64,000 nt of DNA from the NCBI RefSeq assembly GCF_001368815.1, contig NZ_CTEI01000001.1:868001-932000 (forward strand). The letters run 5' to 3'. The DNA comes from Paraliobacillus sp. PM-2 (GTDB taxonomy: Bacteria; Bacillota; Bacilli; Bacillales; Amphibacillaceae). The notes under the pieces were generated by a model. The model was not told the origin of the DNA, made no database searches, and worked only from the letters and a program-made list of their open reading frames with translations. Both the position numbers and the translations under genes were made by a program. Below are positions 28,302 through 37,128 of this stretch, one piece after another. Position 1 is the stretch's first letter. The number at the start of each line of letters is the position of its first letter.

Positions 28302-29597
28302 CTATACCTCTTCATATTTTTCACGCATTCCCCTATTTTTCAAATTTTGAAATTTACCAAATTCCTTGAAAAAGGCTAGATTCACGACTCCGGTTGGACC
28401 ATTCCGCTGTTTTGCCAGAATAATTTCCAAGCTGTTTTTATTTTCTGCCTCCCTATCGTAATAATCATCTCGATAAAGAAAGGCAATAACATCGGCATCC
28501 TGTTCAATGTTGCCTGATTCTCTTAGGTCGGACATGAGTGGTCGTTTATCTGGGCGCTGTTCTACACCTCTAGATAACTGCGACAGTAGCACGATAGGAA
28601 TATTTAACTCCATCGCTAGTAGTTTTAATTCCCTCGTTATTTCTCCTATTTCCAGATCACGACGTTGCCTTTTACTACTCGGTGTGATTAGTTGTAAATA
28701 ATCAATAATGGCTAGATGCTTTTCATCTGGGTATTCATGAGCAGTTTTTCTTAAAGATGCACGAATATCACTGATCGTTCGGTTCTGCTCTTGAATGGAA
28801 AGCTTCCAGTTAGAAATCTCACCGACTGCTTGGATTGCAGTAGCATAGTCCTGTTCACTGAACATCAAGCTACGCCACTTTTGATTATAGATCGTGCCCT
28901 CCGCTGATATTAGGCGCTGGAGCAGTTGCTTTTTTCCCATTTCTAAGCTAAAAAATGAACTCATTCCTTGGTTGCGGCAATGTCCTGCTGCGATGTTTAA
29001 GGCAAATGCTGTTTTTCCAACGGATGGACGAGCCGCAATAATAATTAATTCACCTGGCTGCAGGCCACCGGTCATGTTATCGAAATCGGTATAGGACGTT
29101 GGAAAGCCGGCAGATGCGCCTTCTCCTGTGAAGATCATGTTTGCGATTTCTTTGAGACAATCTGTGTTATCTGTTTCTTGATTTACCATGCCTAGTTCCT
29201 GATACGTCTGCAATGACGCCATCAGTTTTTTTAATCCTTCGTCGCTTGGTTTGGTGGCATAGTTGACTGCTAGTTCACGAGATTTACGGTGGCGATATGC
29301 TTCGAACAGCAGTCGCTCGTAGTGAGCCAGACTTTCTGTGCTAGGGACTGACTCAGCAAGTTTTAACAGATACGTGGCACCACCTATTTGCTTAATAGTG
29401 TCCTTTAGATTCGTGGTTACTGTAACTAAATCAATCGTTTGCTGCTTTCGTGCTGCTTGTTGCATCGCCCTAAAAATAAGCTTGTGTTTGTGAGATGCAA
29501 ACTGTTCTTCGGTTACCGTTAAATGGCTAAACAGTGTTCCTTCCAACAAGAGAGAGCCTAATATCGATGCTTCGGCTTCATAGTTTACAAGATTCAT
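28302..29597 (-). CDS. Replicative DNA helicase, DnaB family (mobile-element copy)
   Basis: The 431-residue protein has the DnaB N-terminal domain (EAEASILGSLLLEG) and a RecA-like motor with Walker A IIAARPSVGKTAFALNIA (about 187), Walker B LAIIDYLQLI (about 290) and the motif LRESGNIEQDADVIAFLYRDDYY. It is typical length. It is encoded with a loader and a DnaD-like initiator in overlapping order, as in phage and integrative-element replication modules, so it is probably not the chromosomal dnaB. Confidence 0.92.
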   Translation of the reverse strand: MNLVNYEAEASILGSLLLEGTLFSHLTVTEEQFASHKHKLIFRAMQQAARKQQTIDLVTVTTNLKDTIKQIGGATYLLKLAESVPSTESLAHYERLLFEAYRHRKSRELAVNYATKPSDEGLKKLMASLQTYQELGMVNQETDNTDCLKEIANMIFTGEGASAGFPTSYTDFDNMTGGLQPGELIIIAARPSVGKTAFALNIAAGHCRNQGMSSFFSLEMGKKQLLQRLISAEGTIYNQKWRSLMFSEQDYATAIQAVGEISNWKLSIQEQNRTISDIRASLRKTAHEYPDEKHLAIIDYLQLITPSSKRQRRDLEIGEITRELKLLAMELNIPIVLLSQLSRGVEQRPDKRPLMSDLRESGNIEQDADVIAFLYRDDYYDREAENKNSLEIILAKQRNGPTGVVNLAFFKEFGKFQNLKNRGMREKYEEV

Positions 29598-29917
29598 TGA
29601 CTCATCCCCTTGAAAAGTGTGTCTAGTTGCTGTTTAAACTGCTGCTTCGTCTCTTCAGGGACCTGGGCTGATTCCTTCTTCCATTGCCGCATCTGTTCTA
29701 GATAGATATTGGTTGTAGGTGGATAAGCAGCAATTTCTGAAAGGGTCGGTGGATACGGATGCGCTGCTGCATAGGCAGATAACTTTTTTAGCACGTTGGT
29801 GTAGTCCATCTGCTTTAACTGTGGCAGAAGAATGTCTACTTTTCTTTTCGTTATCACATACTTTGGATACAGCTCTGCAATCGTATCTAGCACGTCAAAT
29901 GCTTGATTCGCATTCAT
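29594..29917 (-). CDS. Phage-type helicase loader (G39P-like)
   Basis: The 107-residue protein starts MNANQAFDVLDTIAELYPKY and contains LKQMDYTNVLKKLSAYAAAHPYPPTLSEIAAY. This helical layout and the PPT-EIA segment fit the loader/inhibitor family of SPP1 phage G39P. It overlaps dnaB by 4 bp and the upstream DnaD-like gene by 4 bp, so all three are translated together. Assignment is by pattern only. Confidence 0.75.
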   Translation of the reverse strand: MNANQAFDVLDTIAELYPKYVITKRKVDILLPQLKQMDYTNVLKKLSAYAAAHPYPPTLSEIAAYPPTTNIYLEQMRQWKKESAQVPEETKQQFKQQLDTLFKGMSQ

Positions 29918-30663
29918 GACTGCATCTCCCTGCGTATTTTATCCAACACTTCTCGATTCTTGCTTTTATCTTTGACAAGAAGCGGTGTCGATCTAGCTCC
30001 CTTTTTCTGTAGTTGATAGTTTCTCGCTTGTTCTAAGGGGGTTATACCTGCTTGTACCCATTCTTTTAAAATTGCTTCAAGGTAACTGTATGTTCTGCCA
30101 CCTTTTTTTACAGCAAGTTGGATAGCCTCAATCACCATTGCATCACCTAGATCGTCACACCAGGCAAGCAACGACTCGCGTACAATTGGTTTGATCATGC
30201 CAAAGTTGTGTTCATAAACGGTATAAGCATTCTGTTCCTTTCCTCCTCCTCTTCTTCTTTGTTTAGCTATTTCTTTTTCTTTATGTATGTCCCGGGTTTC
30301 GTTACCGAATGGCTCCGCGTTTGGTTCCGTATTTCGCATCTGAAATTGTCCGCCTGAAGCTTGTGATAAGTTTTCAAAATAAGAAACCAATGATTTCATT
30401 TGATACGATGCTGCTTTGCCTTTCACACCTGGTTCGTAATGAATTAATTCGTTTTCTACCAGTACTTTTCTCGATTCAGCTATTCTTTGGCTCGATAACC
30501 CCGATAAATTTCCGATGATTGAATTAGGAGCATTAAATGTTTCCATCCACCTCGCAGTATTGTTCAGCACCATCAGCGTATGCCACAATAGGACAGCGTT
30601 TGGTGGAATTTCATGAAAAGACATCCATTCTTTAAACGCATTTAGTTCTTTAATATAGTTCAC
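29914..30663 (-). CDS. DnaD-like replication initiation protein
   Basis: The N-terminal half (1-110) is a winged-helix-like domain of the kind seen in DnaD/phage replication organisers (FKEWMSFHEIPPNAVLLWHTLM, SGLSSQRIAESRKVLVENELIHYE). A linker rich in Arg/Lys/Gly (KQRRRGGGKEQN, near 140) leads to a C-terminal DnaB_2-type helical domain (YEHNFGMIKPIVRESLLAWCDDLG ... YSYLEAILKEW). It would melt the origin and recruit loader and helicase. Confidence 0.85.
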   Translation of the reverse strand: MNYIKELNAFKEWMSFHEIPPNAVLLWHTLMVLNNTARWMETFNAPNSIIGNLSGLSSQRIAESRKVLVENELIHYEPGVKGKAASYQMKSLVSYFENLSQASGGQFQMRNTEPNAEPFGNETRDIHKEKEIAKQRRRGGGKEQNAYTVYEHNFGMIKPIVRESLLAWCDDLGDAMVIEAIQLAVKKGGRTYSYLEAILKEWVQAGITPLEQARNYQLQKKGARSTPLLVKDKSKNREVLDKIRREMQS

Positions 30664-30665
30664 CT

Positions 30666-30863
30666 TTATTCACCGCCTTTTCTTACTACAGACGTACTTG
30701 CTTTTTCACGAACCCATTCATCAATCGCTTCTTTTGAAAAAAGGATTTTCCGTCCAAACCGAATATGTGGCAAGGTCCCTTCACGAACCAAATCATAAAT
30801 CGTATCCGTATGCACCCCTAAATATTTCGCTACATCTTTTACTGTAATCGTACACGTTTCCAT
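30666..30863 (-). CDS. Excisionase-type helix-turn-helix protein
   Basis: This 65-residue protein has a MerR-like HTH (TVKDVAKYLGVHTDTIYDLVREGTLPHIRFGRK) typical of the excisionase/HTH_17 family that controls recombination directionality or replication genes. AAGGAGGATGA lies ahead of the ATG. It is the first gene of the operon that continues with the DnaD-like gene 3 bp later. No integrase is present in the window to pair with it. Confidence 0.82.
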   Translation of the reverse strand: METCTITVKDVAKYLGVHTDTIYDLVREGTLPHIRFGRKILFSKEAIDEWVREKASTSVVRKGGE

Positions 30864-31003
30864 TGTTTCATCCTCCTTTAAATTTATCTTTCATGAATAT
30901 AATTGTTAGAAGGCAGATGTTAGGTGTCTACGTCCGATCAAATTGGTGGGAGGTTGAAAAAATGCTTGTGGTCAGTCTAAATGGAGGGAACAAAAAGAAA
31001 AAT

Positions 31004-31047
31004 GTCAAGTACCGCTTGTGGACATCTGTCCGAACACGGTACCTGAC
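31004..31047. repeat. REP-like nested palindrome, copy R1
   Basis: Outer arms GTCAAGTACCG / CGGTACCTGAC enclose an inner TGTGGACA-TC-TGTCCGAACA hairpin. The element is preceded by AAGAAAAAT and followed by ACTGAAA, as is R2 at 55.7 kb. A short + frame (30863-31099) running through it is not a gene. Confidence 0.7.
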
Positions 31048-31136
31048 ACTGAAAATGGAGTCTATCTTTGATCTCTTTTTAAGTAGCAAGTTTATCTAGC
31101 TAAATTTATGAAAATACTACGAATGAGGTGATAAAA

Positions 31137-31751
31137 ATGATATTTTTTCAGATTGGAACAGCCCTAGTTTTAATCATTGCTGCTTATCATTTATGGGTTC
31201 GTAATAATAAAGATAAAAAAACAATATACATGATTACGAATGTCATAAAATCAAATGATGATGTAAGACGAACGTTAGCAATGGGCTTGTATCATCGATT
31301 TAAAAGAGTAAGTAATGATAAAGAAGAAAGAGTATTCGAGGAAACGTTTAGTGAGTTATTTTTAAGAAATGATCCATATGAATTTGAACACTTCGTAGCA
31401 GAGATATACCAAAAGCTATTAGGCGGAACTACTTACGTAACTTCAAGATCTAATGATTACGGTGTAGATATTGAACATCATGTAGATGGTAAACTGTTTT
31501 ATATTCAAGTAAAATGTGAAAAAGAAAATTTATCATTTGATGCAATCGCAAAAGTCCACTCTAATATGATAAAACATGGTGCTGATGGTGGAATGGTCGT
31601 AAATATATCGGACTTTTCGAAAAATGCACGTCATTATGCTGAAGGAATCAACATTGAGCTTGTAAATGGTGTTGAATTAGTTGATATGTGGATGAAAAGT
31701 TTGAATATAAAAACAGATGAGATTAAGGAGCTTAGTCCTGTACCAATATAG
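31137..31751 (+). CDS. Membrane-anchored Mrr-like restriction endonuclease
   Basis: A single N-terminal transmembrane helix (about residues 1-20) is followed by a helical linker and a C-terminal Mrr-type PD-(D/E)xK nuclease: FEHFVAEIYQKLLGG (about 82), then NDYGVDIEHHVDGKLFYIQVKC with Asp and Gln-x-Lys (about 107-128). Such proteins cut modified foreign DNA. ATG at 31137 is used because GAGGTG lies 6 bases ahead; a GTG at 31128 is less likely. It stands alone, opposite in direction to its neighbours. Confidence 0.8.
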   Translation: MIFFQIGTALVLIIAAYHLWVRNNKDKKTIYMITNVIKSNDDVRRTLAMGLYHRFKRVSNDKEERVFEETFSELFLRNDPYEFEHFVAEIYQKLLGGTTYVTSRSNDYGVDIEHHVDGKLFYIQVKCEKENLSFDAIAKVHSNMIKHGADGGMVVNISDFSKNARHYAEGINIELVNGVELVDMWMKSLNIKTDEIKELSPVPI

Positions 31752-31763
31752 AATAAAAGACTG

Positions 31764-31814
31764 AGGGTCAGGTGCTTCATTATGAATAAGTGACCACGAC
31801 GATGGACTGACCCT
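31764..31814. repeat. REP-like nested palindrome, copy R3
   Basis: Outer arms AGGGTCAG / CTGACCCT surround a spacer with TATGAATAAGTGACCACGA. It resembles R4 at 34.8 kb and sits just behind the Mrr-like gene. Confidence 0.6.
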
Positions 31815-31879
31815 TAATTCAAATACAATTTACACTAATATATATATACTTGTATATAATAACTTTTTAAGAACATATG

Positions 31880-32074
31880 TTAAGCTACACGCTGTTCTTT
31901 TGTAAGAGACCAAATAAAAGCTACAACCCAACCTATTATTGTCCATCCTGCTAACAAATTTAAGAAGAAAATTGCTACAGTATTTTTCTTCTTACGAAAT
32001 AATGAAACAAGAAAAGGGATAAAATACCCAATCACTAATAAAATTAATAATTCCACACTAATTGCTCCTTTCAA
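31880..32074 (-). CDS. Superinfection-immunity-like small membrane protein
   Basis: The 64-residue protein is two membrane helices (LLILLVIGYFIPFLVSLF and LLAGWTIIGWVVAFIWSL) around a basic loop RKKKNTVAIF. The NLLAGWTxIGWVxA pattern is that of the T4 Imm-like superinfection immunity family found in many bacteria. In phage T4 Imm blocks DNA entry of a second phage; the bacterial role is not settled. AGGAG is ahead of the ATG. The frame is intact. Confidence 0.75.
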   Translation of the reverse strand: MKGAISVELLILLVIGYFIPFLVSLFRKKKNTVAIFFLNLLAGWTIIGWVVAFIWSLTKEQRVA

Positions 32075-32282
32075 ATTTTATTAATTAACTTGTCCAAAAA
32101 TGTTCTTATTATTAATATGAATTTTGTATCATTCACAAAGTATTGATAGTTCCAAAACACTTCCTGTATAGCAGACAAATATGAGATCTTATTCTCACTT
32201 ACTTTAACTAATACTATTGTAACCAAAATAAACTAATATATATATTTTGATGCAGCTAGTGCAAAGAATATAAATTCGATTT
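32075..32282. other. A/T-rich spacer with no visible gene
   Basis: About 208 bp with many stops in all frames and no clear hairpin. It probably carries the promoter of the small membrane-protein gene on the - strand. Confidence 0.4.
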
Positions 32283-32729
32283 TTAATACCCCTTTATCGA
32301 ATCCTCAATCTCTCTTGGGTAGTCTTCTCTTTGAATCCAACTTAAATCGTTCTCAGTTAAATCAAACCATTCGCCTTTAATTCGTTTATTCCGAAAATGA
32401 CAATGAAAGAAATTTTCCGTTTTATACGGTGCTTTAGTTTTGATAAGGTGTACAATTTCATGTATGTGCGATGATCCGGTGCTTAGCTCTTTTTTTCGTT
32501 GATCTGGATCATCTGCTTTTCCAATTTTAATATGACCCATGCCAGATTCTTTTATGAAATAAACATAACTCGTATCAATTTCATTTGATTCAAAGCGTTG
32601 ACTTATCGGATCTAAATGATGCCACTCTTTTACGGATGAATTTTTAGTATTACTTTTTACAAATCCTTTATATGCTTGATACACGAAGAAAACAATAAAA
32701 GCAATACTAACTAAATACAATACCTCCAA
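32283..32729 (-). CDS. GIY-YIG-like (T5orf172 type) protein with N-terminal membrane anchor
   Basis: Residues 1-20 form a membrane segment (LYLVSIAFIVFFVYQAY). After a linker, DTSYVYFIKESGMGHIKIGKADDP starts a GIY-YIG domain of the T5orf172 kind (YVYF ... IKIGKA), with RKKELSTGSS, ETFFH-like HCHFRNKRIKGEWFDL later. These nucleases occur in phages and defence loci. The start is TTG at 32729 with AGGAGGGG ahead; it lies 3 bp after the next upstream gene, so the two form an operon. Confidence 0.75.
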   Translation of the reverse strand: MEVLYLVSIAFIVFFVYQAYKGFVKSNTKNSSVKEWHHLDPISQRFESNEIDTSYVYFIKESGMGHIKIGKADDPDQRKKELSTGSSHIHEIVHLIKTKAPYKTENFFHCHFRNKRIKGEWFDLTENDLSWIQREDYPREIEDSIKGY

Positions 32730-32732
32730 AGC

Positions 32733-33551
32733 TTACCCCTCCTTGGGATGCAAGAGCTGTGGTGAATAAACTTTTTTTAATGGATAAAACCCGCTTCTCT
32801 TTTTAAACATAACCATTTGTCGATGCCTTTCTATCGTACGCATTGGACATCTATTTTGTTGATGATTATTTCGTTCTATCACTGCTGACAAAATAGGTTG
32901 AGGATTATCTGCAGAACCAATTGCTCCGTTAATAAATACCGTGTCACAAGGCAACACAGCAAACAAGTCATTAACTATTTTGTTTAAGCAGCTATATACA
33001 TGGTGTTGATATAACTCATAGCGCTTTGTTTTAGGCATGTCATGATAGCGAAGTTTTCCTTTTTTTGTGGTTTTTTCTATTTTAAATGGAATAATGTCTG
33101 ATAGATCATGCAAATAAATATCGCATTCTACTGTTTTCGAATCTTGTACATGCAAACAATACGCTCTTGCAATAGCACTATTTTGATGAAAATTCGCATA
33201 ATTTCTGACACATTCTCTCCAAGAATTCAATTCACCTTCAACAATATTTTTAACAAATGGATATCTTTCTTCCCATTTTTGATATGCTAGCTCATCCATT
33301 TTTTTAGCTTTATTTTTCTTAAACCGATAGTAAGTTAATAAAAGCTTATTAATGCCAACGATGCTAGAAAAAAAGGTTGATTTAAATTGTGTTTCTTTTT
33401 GGTTCCAGCTTTTTTCATTAGGCCCAGTATCTCGCTTAGAAAATGGTTCTTCTAGCTGTTTTTTCCAGTCAATTGATGGGCGTTCATTATAATGAAATGC
33501 TTTTAATTCATCTAGCACTGCCTGTTGTCTAGTTGTTATTTTATATGTCAT
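32733..33551 (-). CDS. Unknown protein encoded with the GIY-YIG protein
   Basis: The 272-residue protein is basic, with no signal peptide. The N-terminal third is helical and the central part has a beta-strand pattern with VQDSKTVECDIYLHDLSDIIPF, followed by LPCDTVFINGAIGSADNPQPILSAVIER. I recognise no family. Overlap-like spacing (3 bp) with the GIY-YIG gene suggests that the two act together, perhaps as nuclease and partner. This is inference. Confidence 0.65.
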   Translation of the reverse strand: MTYKITTRQQAVLDELKAFHYNERPSIDWKKQLEEPFSKRDTGPNEKSWNQKETQFKSTFFSSIVGINKLLLTYYRFKKNKAKKMDELAYQKWEERYPFVKNIVEGELNSWRECVRNYANFHQNSAIARAYCLHVQDSKTVECDIYLHDLSDIIPFKIEKTTKKGKLRYHDMPKTKRYELYQHHVYSCLNKIVNDLFAVLPCDTVFINGAIGSADNPQPILSAVIERNNHQQNRCPMRTIERHRQMVMFKKRSGFYPLKKVYSPQLLHPKEG

Positions 33552-33677
33552 GTTTAATTCACCCGTAATAGTATTTACTTAATGGTGAAAAAATATGAAA
33601 TTAATGTTCATTTTACTGTTATGAGACAACCCTTAGTAAACATAATGTAAAACTAACAACTAGAACGGGAGGTATAT

Positions 33678-34691
33678 ATGGGTACAATTGAAGTTCGATT
33701 GGAGCAAATTGTATTGGATTTAGAAAGTAGAATTAACTCTGATACCGAAGGGTTAAAGAAAAGCATTCAAAAATATGGACTTATTACTCCATTAACTGTA
33801 TTTGGTCCTGACAAAAACAATAACTATTATTTGATTAAAGGTTATCGAAGGTATGATGTACTAAAAGAGTTATCAGTCTCTAATCATGAGTACAAAGAAG
33901 TTCCGGTTAACATAATCAGTAAAAAAATTGATACAAAACTTGAAAGACAGACACTACGTTTTCATCTAAATAACACATCTAAAAAAACTAATGGTGCAGA
34001 AGAACAATCGGCAATAGATTATATACAAAATACAGGAAATTATTCTGACGAGGAACTAATAGAAATAGCTCAGCCAAAACCTGCTCGTGTGAAACGTATG
34101 AAGAAGAGTCGTGAGATTGATAAGAACTTACGACATGAGATTGCAAAGAAAAGAGGAAGTCAACACGCACTTGAGGTTATCGTTAATATGCCCATACCTA
34201 AAAAGCAATTCTCCAGACTTTACAATTTATTACTTAATCGTAAGATAACCGGAATAGATGCAGATGCATTAAAGAAACTTGACAAGGATGAACTTTTTGA
34301 CGATTTATCTGATCAGCAAAAATCCAGTGCAATAAAAAAAGTATTAGCTCAATCACGTTTTACAGATAGAGAAGCTAGATTAATTATTTTAGCTGAACTA
34401 ATGAAAGATAAATCAACCGACTATTCCGAGAATTCATTTGAATTGATAAACTACCTTGCACGTTCACTTGGAGATCTCACAGAAATGATCCACCCAGATA
34501 TTCGATCGGATGCAACTGACATACAAAGAGAACAGTTACGATCAGGGATTTCAGGGTTAACGAATTCACTATCGTGGACTTGGAAGCAGGAATACAAAGA
34601 AAATGATTCGAATCAACAGTTTTACCGAACACAGATCGATGAATTAACTAGTGAAGAGACCACAAAAGGATATAGGTTTCGATTACATTAA
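33678..34691 (+). CDS. ParB/Srx-type nucleotidase-fold protein
   Basis: The 337-residue protein starts with a ParB-like N-terminal domain: IEVRLEQIVLDLESRI, GLKKSIQKYGLITPLTVF, YYLIKGYRRYDVLKEL (about residues 3-65). The GYRR box is the CTP-binding motif equivalent. A helical middle and C-terminus follow, without a clear ParB HTH. It could be a plasmid/element partition protein or a stand-alone ParB-like DNA-binding protein; no parA is nearby. GGGAGG is ahead of the ATG and a strong terminator follows. Confidence 0.75.
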   Translation: MGTIEVRLEQIVLDLESRINSDTEGLKKSIQKYGLITPLTVFGPDKNNNYYLIKGYRRYDVLKELSVSNHEYKEVPVNIISKKIDTKLERQTLRFHLNNTSKKTNGAEEQSAIDYIQNTGNYSDEELIEIAQPKPARVKRMKKSREIDKNLRHEIAKKRGSQHALEVIVNMPIPKKQFSRLYNLLLNRKITGIDADALKKLDKDELFDDLSDQQKSSAIKKVLAQSRFTDREARLIILAELMKDKSTDYSENSFELINYLARSLGDLTEMIHPDIRSDATDIQREQLRSGISGLTNSLSWTWKQEYKENDSNQQFYRTQIDELTSEETTKGYRFRLH

Positions 34692-34692
34692 T

Positions 34693-34723
34693 AGAGACGC
34701 TTGGGAGTAATCCAAGCGTCTCT
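34693..34723 (+). terminator. Terminator after the ParB-like gene
   Basis: A perfect 12-bp G/C-containing stem (AGAGACGCTTGG / CCAAGCGTCTCT, 34693-34704 and 34712-34723) is followed by ATTTTTA. Confidence 0.9.
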
Positions 34724-34778
34724 ATTTTTATAAAACCTAAATGTCATATAACTTTTTACATATAGAAGGAATAAAATA

Positions 34779-34830
34779 AGCGTGAGAACCTCAATATGGA
34801 CAAGTATCCACGATGAGGGTCTGATCCCTT
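34779..34830. repeat. REP-like nested palindrome, copy R4; surrounding 34.7-35.2 kb has no gene
   Basis: An inner TATGGACAAGTATCCA and outer AAGCGTGAGAACC / GGGTCTGATCCCTT give the same layout as R3. An 84-codon frame at 34782-35036 begins inside this element and is not believable as a gene. Nothing else is visible up to 35169. Confidence 0.55.
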
Positions 34831-35169
34831 TATATATGGTCCAACATAAAAGAGGATGGGCGCATCCTTGTAGATATTTTCAACGGTTCCAGGTTAATAC
34901 ATGGGATAACTTCTCACTTATACAGAACTGGAAATTCATAGTCAGCACCGTATTTTTAACTTTTAAAAATTATAGGTTACATTTGGCAAACTTTCTACCT
35001 ATTCCCAAATTACGAAAAGCTTTTATGCAAGAGTAATTGATCGATTTGGCACCTGGAAGAAAACATATTAAAGGAATATGCTAAGCTTAAGAATGAGAAA
35101 AACAAAAAACTGCCCCCATTACTCCTCTTAGCCAATCCAGCACAATTTTACATATGCGTGTAACCAATC

Positions 35170-35949
35170 TTACCTTTCTTTAACGAGGTTCTTAAATTCC
35201 TTAGCAAACTGTTGTGCCAATCCAGGATTATTTTCTTTTATTTCTATATTTTCATTATTATATTTAGCTCTTTTGGACCAATTATAGGCTCCATTTATCA
35301 CAATTCTATTGTCTATGATACAAAATTTATTGTGCATGATATTTTTATGCTGACCTCGAGGTGCTAATCTTATTGTTTCAAAATGATCTTCAAATTGAAA
35401 TCCTGCATTAGTTTTATCATCATTTACGATTAGACGTACATTGACACCTTCATTACTCTTTTTTATTAGCTCATTAAGAATTTTCTTGTCTGTAAACCAC
35501 GCAACAGCTATCCAAATAGTATACTCAGCTTCTCTTATTTTTTCTATTATTTTATTTTGTATGGCTGAAAAATACACCTCGGTTGTTCCGCCACCAATGA
35601 TGTTTCCACCTGAAACAATGTACTTTCCATTCTCTTTTTTAATTTCATAACCTTCCACACTTAACGTACGGTTTAAGCATTTAAGAAAATCAACTATTTC
35701 ATTATCTTTTTCTAACTTATGCATTGAATACAAAATAAACTCTTCGATTAAAATTACCAACTTTTGTGTCCCATTTATTTCATTTAGTCTCTCTAACACA
35801 TAATTTCCTCTACTCTTGTCTAAGTCTTTATCTATTCCAATTTCTTTGAATAATTCTACAATTTCATTTCCTGTTAAATATGGTGAATCTCCCTCTTTTG
35901 CTGCTATATGAGATTTAATTGCACTTAAAGTAGCTCGTTTTACTTTCAT
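35170..35949 (-). CDS. Phospholipase-D-fold protein, probable nuclease
   Basis: The 259-residue protein has a helical N-terminal half (1-115) and a C-terminal PLD domain with one HxK motif: IMHNKFCIIDNRIVINGAYNWSK (about 205-227) followed by NNENIEIKE. The earlier IWIAVAWFTDKKILNELIKKS and VRLIVNDDKTNAGF are typical strands of this fold. One HKD copy implies a dimer active site, as in Nuc-type endonucleases. In this setting a defence nuclease is likely, but the target is unknown. Confidence 0.78.
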   Translation of the reverse strand: MKVKRATLSAIKSHIAAKEGDSPYLTGNEIVELFKEIGIDKDLDKSRGNYVLERLNEINGTQKLVILIEEFILYSMHKLEKDNEIVDFLKCLNRTLSVEGYEIKKENGKYIVSGGNIIGGGTTEVYFSAIQNKIIEKIREAEYTIWIAVAWFTDKKILNELIKKSNEGVNVRLIVNDDKTNAGFQFEDHFETIRLAPRGQHKNIMHNKFCIIDNRIVINGAYNWSKRAKYNNENIEIKENNPGLAQQFAKEFKNLVKER

Positions 35950-36080
35950 TTAATCGCTCCTAACCAATTTTAAACTTATATAAATTGTATTAGAATTGTC
36001 TAATGGATAGAACGACCATTTCTATAACGATTTCAACTCTATAATAATTTCCTCTTTTCTTTTCCTATCTCTAATCCTTC

Positions 36081-36197
36081 TCAAATATTAAGCAAATTCG
36101 CAAATTCATGTCCTTTTCTTTGTGCTCTCATTGTTTCAGCAATTGCATTACCCAAACTATTTTTGTCATCATCTATTACAATTACTTTTCTTAGCAT
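36081..36197 (-). CDS. Very small ORF next to the metallopeptidase remnant
   Basis: ATG at 36197, with GAGGG about 8 bases ahead, opens 38 codons starting MLRKVIVIDDDKNSLGNAIAE. It overlaps the end of the peptidase remnant. The opening looks like a receiver-domain or nucleotide-binding strand, but the protein is too short to carry either, so it is probably a truncated leftover. Confidence 0.3.
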   Translation of the reverse strand: MLRKVIVIDDDKNSLGNAIAETMRAQRKGHEFANLLNI

Positions 36198-36768
36198 ACA
36201 ATTTTCCCTCCATTTCTATTGACCTGCTTAATTAGAGAAGTTTCGTTATATTTCCTTTCATTTCCTTTTCGACTAATCTTTCGTAATACACTTCTTAACT
36301 CTTTACCATTATTACATACTACTTTCACTAATCTAGCTGTTTGATAGCTTGCTGTAACATCGAGCACTTCCTCATCTCTATACTCATTTCTATACCCAGC
36401 TAATAGGTTTACGCTTTCTATGCCATGCGCTACCCAAACTCTAGTGTCACCACTACCACCTGACGTTGTCTTCCACCCATTTAGACCTTCAGCAGTTGCA
36501 ATATTTTCAAAAAAATGCATCATACCGCGGATCACAAAATGGAATATACCCTACACATGAAGTGACAATATCTCCTTTGCCACGTCGATCAATAACGATA
36601 GCTGCATCAATTCCCCAGAAGAAATAGTCATCCACTTATTGTGAGCCAACTAATCTACATTCCTATTCAACAGTGAAAATGAATTTAACTTTTCCACTAA
36701 AAGGTGCATTAGAAAGATGTTGTGATAGATGAAGTAATATCTTAACACCTGCACGGTCATCTTCTATT
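36191..36768 (-). pseudogene. Degraded zinc exopeptidase (M20/M28/M42-like)
   Basis: Reading on the - strand, EDDRAGVKILLHLSQHLS, FSGKVKFIFTVE and then IDAAIVIDRRGKGDIVTSC, GYIPFCDPRYDAFF and ENIATAEGLNGWKTTSGGSGDTRVW, HGIESVNLLAGYRNEY follow each other as in one metallopeptidase. The series is broken by in-frame TAG and TAA codons around 36635-36665 and by a 1-base shift in a run of seven A's (36510-36516). The zinc-ligand pattern (Asp-Asp, Glu-Glu, His) is partly lost. Only the last part remains as an open frame from an internal Met. Confidence 0.65.
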
Positions 36769-36927
36769 TTATATTCTATCCTTATTTTTTAATACTTTTT
36801 TGTAAAGTGCTTCATATACTGCGATTAGGTTAGAAAAGTTCCCAACGTCGTCAGATTCTTTATCATCTTGCAACTCTTCTTCTTCTAAACCGAGTAATAC
36901 CTCAATCGATTTGTTGACTATTTGCAT
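36769..36927 (-). CDS. Small ORF upstream of the metallopeptidase remnant
   Basis: A 52-codon frame, MQIVNKSIEVLLGLEEEELQ onward, is acidic and helical. It lies directly upstream of the peptidase remnant in the same direction and may be its own broken 5' end after a frameshift. No family recognised. Confidence 0.3.
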   Translation of the reverse strand: MQIVNKSIEVLLGLEEEELQDDKESDDVGNFSNLIAVYEALYKKVLKNKDRI

Positions 36928-37128
36928 AGTGATACCTGCTTTCCATTATTAATAAATAGCCTAAACCTTGATATGGAGGGTTGGTTGTCCATGAAGAGGG
37001 GGTGTATAATAAAAGGCGTAGACAGAAATCCCCATCTAAAATGAGAGATGGGGATTTCTAAATGCAGCTGTTTCTCGAGAATTCAATTGTCCTTATGAAT
37101 AACAAATACCTAAATTTAAAAGTATAAA

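Noticed and set aside
30863-31099. 78-codon + frame opposite the HTH gene
   Set aside because: It runs through the R1 palindrome and has no believable start.
34782-35036. 84-codon frame after the ParB-like gene
   Set aside because: It starts inside a palindromic repeat, has no ribosome site and no protein-like features.
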